Shown: piece after piece, positions 9,022 to 16,398 of the stretch
Numbering within the stretch: position 1 is the stretch's first letter
Layout of the letters: every line of letters starts with the position of its first letter
Assembly: GCA_034437455.1 (NCBI GenBank)
Contig: DAOTUB010000114.1
Location: 1-43,493, forward strand
From: DAOTUB01 sp034437455
GTDB lineage: Bacteria > Chloroflexota > Anaerolineae > B4-G1
Reading direction: 5' to 3'
DNA length: 43,493 nt
Made by a program: the position numbers and the translations under genes
Notes under the pieces: model-generated
Seen by the model: the letters and a program-made list of their open reading frames with translations, nothing else
Told to the model about the DNA's origin: nothing
Databases searched by the model: none

Positions 9022-10272
9022 ATGGACTGGCGCAGAATTTGGGTGGTCGCCCGCCACGAGTACCTGACCAACGTGCGACGGGCGGGGTTCATCATCATGA
9101 CGGCAAGCATCCCCTTGCTGGGGATCTTGGTGCTGCTGGTGGGCACGTTCTTCTCGGGACAGGCTCAGCAACTGGGCGAGTTTTTCGAGAGACAGTTCGA
9201 GGTCGGCGAAAAGGCGATCGGCGTGGTGGACGAGTCGGGCTATTTCTCCCCCATCCTGCCAGCATACCGGGGGGACTTTATCCTGTACGAGAACGAAACA
9301 GAGGCAGAGACGGCCTTGAAATCTGAGGAGGTCTCGCGGGTGCTGTTGATCGGAGCGGATTACCTGGAGACAGGCCGGGTGACGGTGGTGAGTTTAGGAA
9401 GCGGGTTTGACGTGGCCGTGGTCGGCGATTCTTCGACGGTGCGAGCCTTCTTCGTAGATCACCTGCTGGCCGACCAGGTAGACACGTCGCTGCGAGAGCG
9501 GGCCGCCGATCCGCTGGATGCAGAGCCTCGGGTGATCTCTTCCGGCGGAGAGGCGCAGGGCGAAGGTCCCTGGGCATTCATTTTCACCTTCGTCGTTCCC
9601 TATATCCTGGCTATCTTTCTGGTGATCACCATCTTTACCTCGTCGGGCTATCTGCTGCAGAGTGTGGCCGAGGAGAAGGAGAGCCGGGTCGTCGAGATCG
9701 TCGTCTCCTCGGTGCGGCCAATGGAGTTGATGGCGGGAAAAGTGGCCGGTCTGGGAGCATTAGGACTGACCCAGGTGCTGATCTGGCTGATCAGTGCAGC
9801 GGGCTTTAGTGGGGGCGCGGTGGCTCTGCTGGCCATCGTCGGGGCGGTCACCATTCCAATGCGAGTCTTGATCTTTGGGATGGTCTATTACGTGCTTGGC
9901 TACACGCTGTACGCCATTCTGATGGCAAGTGTAGGGGCGTTGGGCGCGACGATGCAGGAGAGTCAACAACTGGCGGGGATCTTTTCCTTCTTCGCCGCCA
10001 TCCCGTACATGCTCAGCGGACTTCTTTTTGCCAGCCCCAATGCCCTCCTGCCCCGCGTGTTGAGCTTTTTCCCCCTCACCGCGCCCACGATGATGCTGTT
10101 GCGACTGCCACTGGCAGAGGTGCCCTGGGTGGACGTGGCAGGCAGCATCGTCGTGCTGCTGCTTTCGATCCCGGCGGCATTGTGGATGGGAGCCAAGTTG
10201 TTCCGCGTGGGCCTGCTCATCTACGGCAAGCGGCCCACACTGAAGGAGATCTGGGGTATACTGCGAGGGTGA
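9022..10272 (+). CDS. ABC-2 type permease (NatB-like)
   Basis: A 416-residue membrane protein with the ABC-2 exporter layout. One N-terminal transmembrane segment (about 20-45) is followed by a large external region, then five or six clustered segments from about residue 190 to 395. EEKESRVVEIVVSSVRP near 215 is the coupling-region signature of NatB/YhaP-type permeases. It is preceded by GGAGGAGTGAGC and directly follows its ATPase. An intrinsic terminator ends the operon at 10290-10330. Confidence 0.92.
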   Translation: MDWRRIWVVARHEYLTNVRRAGFIIMTASIPLLGILVLLVGTFFSGQAQQLGEFFERQFEVGEKAIGVVDESGYFSPILPAYRGDFILYENETEAETALKSEEVSRVLLIGADYLETGRVTVVSLGSGFDVAVVGDSSTVRAFFVDHLLADQVDTSLRERAADPLDAEPRVISSGGEAQGEGPWAFIFTFVVPYILAIFLVITIFTSSGYLLQSVAEEKESRVVEIVVSSVRPMELMAGKVAGLGALGLTQVLIWLISAAGFSGGAVALLAIVGAVTIPMRVLIFGMVYYVLGYTLYAILMASVGALGATMQESQQLAGIFSFFAAIPYMLSGLLFASPNALLPRVLSFFPLTAPTMMLLRLPLAEVPWVDVAGSIVVLLLSIPAALWMGAKLFRVGLLIYGKRPTLKEIWGILRG

Positions 10273-10289
10273 CGATAGGCGGGTAAAAA

Positions 10290-10330
10290 CCCCTGACTCT
10301 CCTGAATGAGGGTCGGGGGCTTTTGTTTGT
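10290..10330 (+). terminator. Rho-independent terminator of the ABC operon
   Basis: A stem of 11 pairs including two G-U wobbles (CCCCTGACTCT with AGGGTCGGGGG), an 8-base loop and a T-rich tail beginning at 10321. It lies 17 bases after the permease stop codon. Confidence 0.85.
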
Positions 10331-10355
10331 CAAGCCCGTCGCGGCGTGGTACAAT
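10327..10355 (+). promoter_or_regulatory. Promoter of efp
   Basis: TTGTCA (10327-10332), 17-base spacer, TACAAT (10350-10355). It starts within the tail of the preceding terminator. The resulting leader would be about 150 nt and contain the repeat insertion at 10364-10501. Confidence 0.65.
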
Positions 10356-10363
10356 CAAGGATA

Positions 10364-10501
10364 ACGAAAGGAACGTGATTTCAAGAGCCGATGTAGGGCG
10401 GTTTTGCTAACCGCCGCCAGGTCGGATAGCAAATCCGACCTACATTTGCCACTTTTCCCAGAATATTGAAAAGACACACGAAAGGAACGTGATTTCAAGA
10501 G
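10364..10501 (+). repeat. 24-bp direct repeat bracketing a REP element in the efp leader
   Basis: An identical 24-base sequence occurs at 10364-10387 and 10478-10501 (starts ACGAAAGG, ends TCAAGAG). Between them lie 90 bases holding the paired-hairpin element at 10393-10443 and an AT-rich tail (ATTGAAAAGACA) that resembles the tail following the family A element in the MITE (ATTGAAAAGATA). The arrangement suggests insertion or local duplication associated with the REP element. The second copy runs directly into the efp ribosome site. Confidence 0.85.
10393..10443 (+). repeat. BIME-like paired hairpin, family B
   Basis: GTAG at the left and CTAC at the right enclose two hairpins: GGCGGTT, loop TTGCT, AACCGCC, and GTCGGAT, loop AGCAA, ATCCGAC. 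The two halves are inverted relatives: loops are reverse complements and both stems pair fully although their sequences differ. A related element in the opposite orientation lies at 33455-33503. Confidence 0.85.
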
Positions 10502-10511
10502 GAGACAGATA

Positions 10512-11069
10512 ATGATTGACGTCAATGAACTGCGCAAAGGGACTACTTTGACGCTGGATGGCGAGTTGTACAAAGTGCTCAAGTACGAACATCACAAGCC
10601 AGGGCGAGGCAAGGCGTACATCCGCACCACGCTGCGCAACCTGCGTACCGGCACGACCCTCCAGAACACCTTTACTTCCGGCGACAAGGTGGAGGACGTC
10701 CACGTCGAGCGGCGGGGCGTGCAATACCTGTATTTTGATGGCGACCTGTATCACTTTATGGACACGGGGACCTATGAGCAATTGGCTCTGTCGGCTTTTG
10801 CAATAGAGGACGAGGCTCAGTATCTCAAAGAAGGGATGGAACTGGTGCTCTCGACTTACGAGAGAGATCCGATAGAACTGGAGCTGCCGACGACGGTTGA
10901 TATGGAAGTGATCGAGTCGGAGCTGGCTATCGCCGGCGACACGGCCAGCAACACACTGAAGAGCGTGACGTTGGAGACCGGGTTAGAGGTACAGGTGCCG
11001 CTTTTCGTCGAGAAAGGGGACGTGATTCGCGTGGATACCCGCACCGGCGAGTACGTGACGCGGGTGTAG
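10512..11069 (+). CDS. efp: Elongation factor P
   Basis: A 185-residue three-domain EF-P of normal length. It enters the ribosomal E site and relieves stalling at polyproline. The N-terminal KOW-like domain carries the tip loop KPGRGKAY: the tip residue is Arg32, where E. coli has the beta-lysylated Lys34 and Bacillus a modified Lys32. Arg at this place is the form rhamnosylated by EarP in Pseudomonas and Neisseria. No EarP or EpmA gene is in the window. The ribosome site AGAGGAGAC precedes the ATG. The gene has its own promoter and a long leader invaded by a REP element. Confidence 0.97.
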   Translation: MIDVNELRKGTTLTLDGELYKVLKYEHHKPGRGKAYIRTTLRNLRTGTTLQNTFTSGDKVEDVHVERRGVQYLYFDGDLYHFMDTGTYEQLALSAFAIEDEAQYLKEGMELVLSTYERDPIELELPTTVDMEVIESELAIAGDTASNTLKSVTLETGLEVQVPLFVEKGDVIRVDTRTGEYVTRV

Positions 11070-11072
11070 CGT

Positions 11073-11103
11073 TGGTGGATTGGTAGATTGATCGCCAATC
11101 CAC
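11073..11103 (+). repeat. Intergenic hairpin after efp
   Basis: GGTGGATTGG and CCAATCCACC form a perfect 10-bp stem around an 11-base loop. There is no T-run, so it is not a classical terminator. Similar hairpins built from GGTAGATTG-like sequence recur at 24232-24260 and 27423-27468. Confidence 0.6.
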
Positions 11104-11144
11104 CGACCATCACAAAGATCCCCGTCTGTTGATCAGGAGGAAAA

Positions 11145-11393
11145 ATGTATCCAGCACCGATATTGGAAGCCGACGTGAAAATATTCCGCGATAGTGAGGG
11201 TGTAGAACGCGAAGTGCTGATGAGCTACGAACAATTTCGGAAAATCCTGGAATTTATAGAAAGTGTCGTCTATTTCGACAGTGAGACAGTTCAGGAAAGA
11301 CTGCGCAAATCAGATCAAGATCTGCAAACTGGACGATACATCAAAGTGAAAGCCGAGGAGGTGGACAGAGCCCTGGAGTGGTTGAATGAATGA
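11145..11393 (+). CDS. Antitoxin of a type II toxin-antitoxin pair
   Basis: An 82-residue, charged, mostly helical protein with no recognised DNA-binding motif. The identification rests on context: it is followed, with an 8-base overlap, by a RelE/ParE-like toxin gene, the classical antitoxin-first order. The acidic C-terminal half (EEVDRALEWLNE) would wrap the toxin. A strong ribosome site, AGGAGGAAAA, precedes the ATG. It would neutralise the toxin and probably autoregulate the operon. Confidence 0.65.
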   Translation: MYPAPILEADVKIFRDSEGVEREVLMSYEQFRKILEFIESVVYFDSETVQERLRKSDQDLQTGRYIKVKAEEVDRALEWLNE

Positions 11394-11646
11394 GGTGGAG
11401 ATAATCTTCACTGAGACCCTCAAAGAAGATTACCAAGAGTTGCCCAAACACATCCAGCGCAAGTTCGATAAACAAGTCAAATTCTTGGCTCGAGATCCTA
11501 AGCATTCTTCGCTGCGCATACATCGTATACGCGACCACTGGGAATTCTACGTGGACATTCATTACAGGTGTATCTTTCAGAAAGAAGGAAATGTCTATGT
11601 CCTCAAGCACGTTGGCGGGCACAAAATAGTGGACAGGTTTGTATAG
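11386..11646 (+). CDS. RelE/ParE-family toxin
   Basis: An 86-residue basic protein with the RelE/ParE order: an N-terminal strand (EIIFTETLKEDYQEL), two helices rich in Lys and Arg, then a beta-sheet with HRIRDHWEFYV, YRCIFQKE and the terminal HVGGHKIVDRF. RelE relatives cleave mRNA in the ribosomal A site and ParE relatives poison gyrase; the sequence does not settle which. The start overlaps the antitoxin stop (ATGAATGA). Confidence 0.75.
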   Translation: MNEVEIIFTETLKEDYQELPKHIQRKFDKQVKFLARDPKHSSLRIHRIRDHWEFYVDIHYRCIFQKEGNVYVLKHVGGHKIVDRFV

Positions 11647-11657
11647 ATAGGAGCTAA

Positions 11658-12056
11658 ATGCATACCCCTGCCGGTACCGACTGCCCTTTCTACTACGAAG
11701 ACTTTTTCCGCGGACGCTCCACTCAGGAGTGCCGCCTCATCAAGCGCAACCCGCGTTCAGAGCCGTGGGAGCCTAAACTGTGCGCCCGCTGCCCGGTGCC
11801 GGGCATCTTGCGCGCCAACGCTTGTCCCCATATGGTGCTGGAAGCGCAGGTAGTCCGGCGCTTATTCGGACTCGTTCACCGCGTCGAGGTCTATGCCGTC
11901 TGCACCGAGTACCAGGTCGAGGTGGACGACCCGTACGTCGGTTGCGGCCACTGCCACCCAGAGGCCGCGATGCTCTTCGAAGCGCCGGAGGTGGCGGATC
12001 AACAACATCCGGCGGATGAACGACATCCGGCGGATACACGACACCCGAAGGATTAA
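11658..12056 (+). CDS. Hypothetical Cys-rich protein with repeat tail
   Basis: A 132-residue protein, not recognised. It has eight to nine cysteines, including CPFYYEDFF near the start, LCARCPVPG near 40, CPHM near 57 and GCGHCHPEA near 95; pairs of CxxC suggest a metal site. The last 18 residues come from three 18-bp tandem units (RHPADT-like), the third of which supplies the stop codon. It has a GGAG ribosome site. The HAD hydrolase starts four bases after the stop, so they are probably translated together. Confidence 0.6.
   Translation: MHTPAGTDCPFYYEDFFRGRSTQECRLIKRNPRSEPWEPKLCARCPVPGILRANACPHMVLEAQVVRRLFGLVHRVEVYAVCTEYQVEVDDPYVGCGHCHPEAAMLFEAPEVADQQHPADERHPADTRHPKD
12003..12056 (+). repeat. 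Three 18-bp tandem repeats at gene end
   Basis: Units at 12003-12020, 12021-12038 and 12039-12056. Each of the first two contains ATCCGGCGGAT, itself a short palindrome; the third is diverged and ends in the TAA stop. In frame they encode HPADE, HPADT and HPKD. Confidence 0.8.
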
Positions 12057-12060
12057 CACA

Positions 12061-12786
12061 ATGCTCAAAGCCATTCTCTTCGATCTCGACGACACCCTGC
12101 TGGGCAATCCGATGGAGACCTTTATCTCCGTCTACTTTCAGGCGCTCACCCGCTCCGTGGCGCACCTGATTCCGCCCGAACGTCTGATCGCTGAGCTACT
12201 GAACGCCACGAGAGTGATGGATGCCAACGATGGCGACGGCCTCACCAACCAGGAGGCATTTGCAGCCGCCTTCTTTCCGGCGCTAGGGTACGAGCGGGCG
12301 ACGTTGGAACCGCTCTTTGAGCAATTCTACGCCACCGAGTTCCCCAAACTGAGATCGCTGACCCATCAATTGCCGGAGGCTCGCCTGCTGGTCGAGTGGG
12401 CCTTTGAGCGCGGCCTTCAGGTGGTGATCGCGACCAATCCATTTTTCCCCCGCACGGCCATCGAACAGCGGATCGAGTGGGCCGGCGTGCCCGTGACCGA
12501 GTTCGACTACGCGATGGTGACCACTTACGAGATCATGCACGCCACCAAATCCCACCCCGCCTACTACCGCGAAATCCTGGACTCATTGGCCCTCAAACCC
12601 GACGAGTGCCTGATGGTGGGCGACAATTGGGAAAAAGACATCGCAATGGCGTCCGAGGTCGGCATCTCCACCTACTGGATCGCCGAGCCAGACGAGCCGC
12701 TGCCAACACAAGACATCACGCCGGCCGGACAGGGGAGCCTGGCAGACTTTTGGGCCTGGGTCGAGGCCGGCGGCCTGGCCCTGTAA
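12061..12786 (+). CDS. HAD-superfamily hydrolase
   Basis: A 241-residue HAD phosphatase-type enzyme. Motif I FDLDDTLLG is at residues 7-15, with the nucleophile Asp8 and acid Asp10. Motif II is near IATNP, the motif III Lys is in ATKSHP, and motif IV is GDNWEKDI near 190. A helical C1-type cap follows motif I. The substrate is unknown. The open frame extends 56 codons upstream through the preceding gene in another frame; the ATG at 12061 with GAAGGA upstream fits the family. Confidence 0.9.
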   Translation: MLKAILFDLDDTLLGNPMETFISVYFQALTRSVAHLIPPERLIAELLNATRVMDANDGDGLTNQEAFAAAFFPALGYERATLEPLFEQFYATEFPKLRSLTHQLPEARLLVEWAFERGLQVVIATNPFFPRTAIEQRIEWAGVPVTEFDYAMVTTYEIMHATKSHPAYYREILDSLALKPDECLMVGDNWEKDIAMASEVGISTYWIAEPDEPLPTQDITPAGQGSLADFWAWVEAGGLAL

Positions 12787-12817
12787 CCCGACCGGACTAT
12801 TTCAAGGAGACAAACGC

Positions 12818-13975
12818 ATGAAAGCTACACCGTCCGCGCAGCCAGCAACGCTCGAGCGGCTGCGTCGGCAACTCACAGACCTGATGCGCGTCGAAGAATA
12901 CGAGATCCTAGAATCCCCCGAAGCAGTGATCGCCTTTCGGGGGCAGGTGATCGGCGATACAGAGACCGCCTTTGAGCGTATGACGCAGCGCTTTGCCAAC
13001 TATGGGTACACCGCCCTGCTCCGCGACCGGCCCGACGGAGGCCATGAGGTGCTCGCTGCCCAGGGCACGCTGGAGCGCAGACCGCCCCGCCCGTGGCTCA
13101 ACGTGGTGCTGTTCCTGGCGACGCTCTTCAGCGTGCTCTACATCGGCGCCGCAAACATGTTGGGATACGCCGGCTTGATTGAGGAGCTCGATCTGCGCGT
13201 GGTGCTAACCCATTTACACTGGGGCATCCCTTTCGCGGGTGCGCTACTGGGCATCTTGCTGGCCCACGAACTGAGCCACTATTTCGTCGCCCGACGGTAC
13301 GGATCGCCGGTCAGCCTGCCTTACTTTATCCCTATGCCTATCAGTATCATCGGAACGATGGGAGCGGTCATCACACAACAGGCGCCGATGCGCAACCGCA
13401 AGGCGCTGTTCGACATCGGCATCGCCGGTCCCCTGGGCGGCTTGATCGTCGCCATCCCCCTGTTGATTCTGGGACTGTCGCTCTCCAGCGTTGGAGCGCC
13501 TCCCCCGGGCGAAGACGTGATCTTGCAAGAGGGCAATTCGCTGCTCTACGCGGGGCTTAAATATCTGGTGTTTGGGGAACTGCTCCCCAGCAATGGCCGA
13601 GACGTCTGGCTCCATCCGGTCGCTTTCGCGGGTTGGGCCGGACTGCTGGTCACGATGATCAACCTGATCCCGGTGGGCCAACTGGACGGCGGACATACCA
13701 GTTACGCGCTGTTGGGGCATCGAGCCGGGAGGCTGGGCTACCTCGTCATCGCCGCGATGGCGGCCTGGGGAATATGGCTGATGATGAACGGGAACGACGC
13801 CAGTGGGTTCTGGCTGCTGTGGAGTTTCTTGAACTTGTTTCTCAACCCGCGCCACCCACCGCCGCTCGACGACGCCACCAAGCTGGATGGGCGGCGAGTC
13901 GCCGTGGGATTCGTGATGTTGGCGATCTTTATCCTGACGTTCATGCCCGCGCCGCTGCGGCAGATCGTCCTATAA
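12818..13975 (+). CDS. Site-2 protease family zinc metalloprotease (M50)
   Basis: A 385-residue membrane protease. A soluble N-terminal region (about 1-85) precedes several transmembrane segments. The zinc site is HELSH (about 149-153) in LLAHELSHYFVARRYG, with the second-site motif LIPVGQLDGGH near 290. Family members cut transmembrane or membrane-proximal substrates within the bilayer in signalling. Ribosome site AAGGAGAC. It lies between the HAD and HD genes in a same-strand run; no anti-sigma substrate is seen nearby. Confidence 0.92.
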   Translation: MKATPSAQPATLERLRRQLTDLMRVEEYEILESPEAVIAFRGQVIGDTETAFERMTQRFANYGYTALLRDRPDGGHEVLAAQGTLERRPPRPWLNVVLFLATLFSVLYIGAANMLGYAGLIEELDLRVVLTHLHWGIPFAGALLGILLAHELSHYFVARRYGSPVSLPYFIPMPISIIGTMGAVITQQAPMRNRKALFDIGIAGPLGGLIVAIPLLILGLSLSSVGAPPPGEDVILQEGNSLLYAGLKYLVFGELLPSNGRDVWLHPVAFAGWAGLLVTMINLIPVGQLDGGHTSYALLGHRAGRLGYLVIAAMAAWGIWLMMNGNDASGFWLLWSFLNLFLNPRHPPPLDDATKLDGRRVAVGFVMLAIFILTFMPAPLRQIVL

Positions 13976-14000
13976 TGGCTAATATGCAAAAGGAGGTCTT

Positions 14001-14573
14001 GTGAAAGACACGATCACGCGCAAAGAAGCCCTGGCTCTGATCCAGGAATATGGATGCGCTGAGAACCACATCCATCACATGCGGGCCGTCGAATCCGCGA
14101 TGCGCGCCTACGCTCATCGCTTTGGCGAGGACGTCGAGCTGTGGGGCGCTATCGGCCTGGTGCACGATTTTGACTATGACCAATTCCCCGACGAACACCC
14201 TCACTCCGGCGGGCGCATCTTGCTAGAGAAAGGATACTCGGAGGAGATCGCCAACGCGGTCCTCTCTCACGGGGAAACGGGCGTCCCTCGCGACACACTG
14301 ATGGCCAAGGCGCTGCACGCCGTCGATGAACTCACCGGTCTCCTGGTGGCCGTCTCGCTCGTGCGCCCTTCCAAAGACATCCGGGACGTGAAAATCAAGT
14401 CCGTGCGCAAAAAGTGGAAAGATAAAGCCTTCGCGGCGGCGGTGGACCGGGAAGAGATCGAGCGGGCAGCCGACGACCTGGGCGTCGAGCTGTGGGAACA
14501 CGTCGGCGTGGTGCTAAAAGCCATGCAAGAGATCGCCGGCGACATCGCCCTGGACGGACGGCTCGCAAGCTGA
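14001..14573 (+). CDS. HD-domain (HDIG) protein
   Basis: A 190-residue protein with the HD phosphohydrolase fold: His in NHIHHM near residue 20, the HD pair in LVHDFDYD near 54, a later His in LSHGETG and Asp in HAVDELTG near 110. Such small HD proteins hydrolyse nucleotides or phosphate esters. The GTG start follows AAAAGGAGGTCTT, a strong ribosome site. It is the last gene before two promoters that drive the next cluster. Confidence 0.85.
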   Translation: MKDTITRKEALALIQEYGCAENHIHHMRAVESAMRAYAHRFGEDVELWGAIGLVHDFDYDQFPDEHPHSGGRILLEKGYSEEIANAVLSHGETGVPRDTLMAKALHAVDELTGLLVAVSLVRPSKDIRDVKIKSVRKKWKDKAFAAAVDREEIERAADDLGVELWEHVGVVLKAMQEIAGDIALDGRLAS

Positions 14574-14592
14574 TCGGGCACGTGCGGACAAC

Positions 14593-14621
14593 TTTACACG
14601 CCTCCAAAATCGTGCTATACT
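14593..14621 (+). promoter_or_regulatory. Promoter 1 of the membrane cluster
   Basis: TTTACA (14593-14598), 17-base spacer, TATACT (14616-14621). Confidence 0.55.
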
Positions 14622-14654
14622 AAGCTCGTTGCACCCAATCATCACTGAGCAAAG

Positions 14655-14684
14655 TTGGCGCTTCCTTCGTATCTTTGGTATACT
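14655..14684 (+). promoter_or_regulatory. Promoter 2 of the membrane cluster
   Basis: TTGGCG (14655-14660), 18-base spacer, TATACT (14679-14684), with an extended -10 (TGG before TATACT). Transcription would begin near 14691, just before the GTG at 14703. Confidence 0.55.
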
Positions 14685-14702
14685 AGCGATCAAGGTCCTG
14701 GC

Positions 14703-14963
14703 GTGAGCAGTGAGGCAGAGCAACAGGCGTGGGTCAAGGGATGGGCCAGACGCATCGAGGCACTGAATCTCTCACCGGTGATGCTGTCGCTCCTCGAGAT
14801 TGCCCGACCGTTTGGGTTACTGGGCGGCCAGGCGCTCCTCATCGCCCAGCCATTGCTCGACGGCATCGTGAACGAAACGACGGTTGAGCGAATCGCGATT
14901 TTACTGAACGATCCGGAATACCTGGAGCAGTTAAAGATGCACCTCGAAGGAGAGGAGGACTAG
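14703..14963 (+). CDS. Small helical hypothetical protein
   Basis: An 86-residue soluble helical protein, unrecognised. Motifs include WVKGWARRIE and SLLEIARPFGLLGGQALLIAQPLLDG. An upstream TTG frame start at 14655 would overlap the -35/-10 elements, so the GTG at 14703, after AAGGTC, is preferred. The stop is followed three bases later by the next gene, making this the first gene of the cluster running to about 19.3 kb. Confidence 0.6.
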   Translation: MSSEAEQQAWVKGWARRIEALNLSPVMLSLLEIARPFGLLGGQALLIAQPLLDGIVNETTVERIAILLNDPEYLEQLKMHLEGEED

Positions 14964-14965
14964 GA

Positions 14966-15724
14966 GTGAGCAATCTCTTTGGCTCTGGTTTAGGAGCACC
15001 TATCCTGCTGGTCCTCAGCGCCCTGGTATTGGCCGTGATGCTGATCCTGCGCGGCAGGAAAGGTCCACGCCCAAAGGTGCGCCCGCTGCCCGCCTTTAGA
15101 GGTCTGCGAGACGAGGTCGAACGCGCCGCCGAAAGCGGCAAACCCCTCCACATCGCGCTGGGCAGCGGCGGGTTGAACGGTGAGGATGCCGTCACGTCGC
15201 TGGCGGGGCTTCAGATGGTAGAGGCGCTGGCCGACGCCGCCGTCTCTTACAACGTCCCGCCTATTATCACCGTGGGCGACCCCACACTGCTCCCCTTGGC
15301 CCAGGACGCCCTGCGCCGGGCGTACGATCGGCAGGAACTCACCGAGCTGTACAATCCGGCCCAGGTACGTTTCGTCGCGCCCTCGCCGGTGGCGTACGCT
15401 GCTGGCGCCGCCCACATCGTCGCAGCCGAAGGCGTGACGGCCAGCGTGACCGTCGGCGATTTCGGCGCCGAGGTCTCGCTCATCACCGACGCTGGCACCC
15501 GGCGCGATCTGCTCCAGTTCGCCGCCGCTGCCGCCCCTCAGGCTCTCGGCGCACTATATCCCGCCACCGACCGCCTGGCCGTGGGCGAAGAACTGTTCGC
15601 CATTGGCGCTCTTTTGACCGGGAAGCGGCGCTATCTGGCCAGCCTGGTAGCCCAAGACATCCTGCGCGTGGCCCTGGTGTTGATCATCGTGGTCATGGCC
15701 GTTTTGGCATTTTTAGGGTACTAG
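14966..15724 (+). CDS. DUF6754-like membrane protein
   Basis: A 252-residue protein with an N-terminal hydrophobic helix (about 8-28), a basic stretch (RGRKGPRPKVRP), a central alpha/beta region rich in Ala, Gly and Val (about 50-225), and a C-terminal transmembrane helix (about 230-250). It resembles uncharacterised DUF6754 proteins of Chloroflexota; the name is from memory. HIALGSGGLNGED and VTVGDFGAEVSL are the most distinctive motifs. The GTG start at 14966 follows GGAGGACTAGGA. It lies in a tight run with two further membrane proteins and the zinc-ribbon protein, suggesting one complex. Confidence 0.65.
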   Translation: MSNLFGSGLGAPILLVLSALVLAVMLILRGRKGPRPKVRPLPAFRGLRDEVERAAESGKPLHIALGSGGLNGEDAVTSLAGLQMVEALADAAVSYNVPPIITVGDPTLLPLAQDALRRAYDRQELTELYNPAQVRFVAPSPVAYAAGAAHIVAAEGVTASVTVGDFGAEVSLITDAGTRRDLLQFAAAAAPQALGALYPATDRLAVGEELFAIGALLTGKRRYLASLVAQDILRVALVLIIVVMAVLAFLGY

Positions 15725-15733
15725 AGGAATCCG

Positions 15734-16387
15734 ATGAGCCGTCTCGTCAAGCAGTGGATACCCGCCCTCATCGCGACAGTCACGGGCCTGGTCGTGTTGG
15801 CCGGGTACCTGTTTCCGAACTCGGTCTGGGCCGACAACCGCGACCATCTGATCAAGTGGGCCGTCATCCTAGCCGCTTTTGCCTTTTTCTACGGCTTGTT
15901 CAACCTCTTGCGCGTTCACGGAGGGCGGATACCTCGCCTGCGACAGGGTGGCCTGTATAGCCTGGTGCTACTGCTTGCCATGCTGGCGGGCATGATCCCC
16001 CCAATCCTGGAGATCCTAGAACAGCGTCAAGGCCAGGACATTCCAATTCAAGAGACGCTTGATCAGATCATATTCGACGGTATCATTGGACCCTTGGGGG
16101 CGTCACTGGCCGCGCTGGTCGTCTTTGCACTGGCATTGGCTGCGCTCCGATTGATGCGCGCGAGGCGCAGTGTGGGGTCCTTACTATTTATTCTGATTGT
16201 GGCCGTGGTGCTCCTGGGCAGCACCCCGCTCATCGGCTTTGAGTGGCTGGCCGACGTTCGGGATTGGATTATCAACGTGCCGGGGATGGCGGGGATGCGC
16301 GGCCTGTTATTGGGGGTCGCGCTGGGCACGGTCATCACTGCCCTGCGAGTATTGATGGGGAGCGATCGGCCCCATAGCGAGTTCTGA
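15734..16387 (+). CDS. Hypothetical multi-pass membrane protein
   Basis: A 217-residue protein with about six hydrophobic segments (near 10-27, 38-58, 77-95, 120-140, 150-170 and 190-207) and short polar loops. No enzyme motif is seen. The ATG follows GAGGAATCC, and the gene starts nine bases after the preceding stop. It is probably a membrane subunit of the same unknown system. Confidence 0.65.
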   Translation: MSRLVKQWIPALIATVTGLVVLAGYLFPNSVWADNRDHLIKWAVILAAFAFFYGLFNLLRVHGGRIPRLRQGGLYSLVLLLAMLAGMIPPILEILEQRQGQDIPIQETLDQIIFDGIIGPLGASLAALVVFALALAALRLMRARRSVGSLLFILIVAVVLLGSTPLIGFEWLADVRDWIINVPGMAGMRGLLLGVALGTVITALRVLMGSDRPHSEF

Positions 16388-16398
16388 GTGATAGCATA

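Noticed and set aside
12003..12056. CRISPR array
   Set aside because: Units are directly adjacent with no spacers, in frame in a gene, and there are no cas genes.
11658..12056. Assigning a known iron-sulfur family to the Cys-rich protein
   Set aside because: Cysteine spacing is suggestive only; no family signature was recognised.
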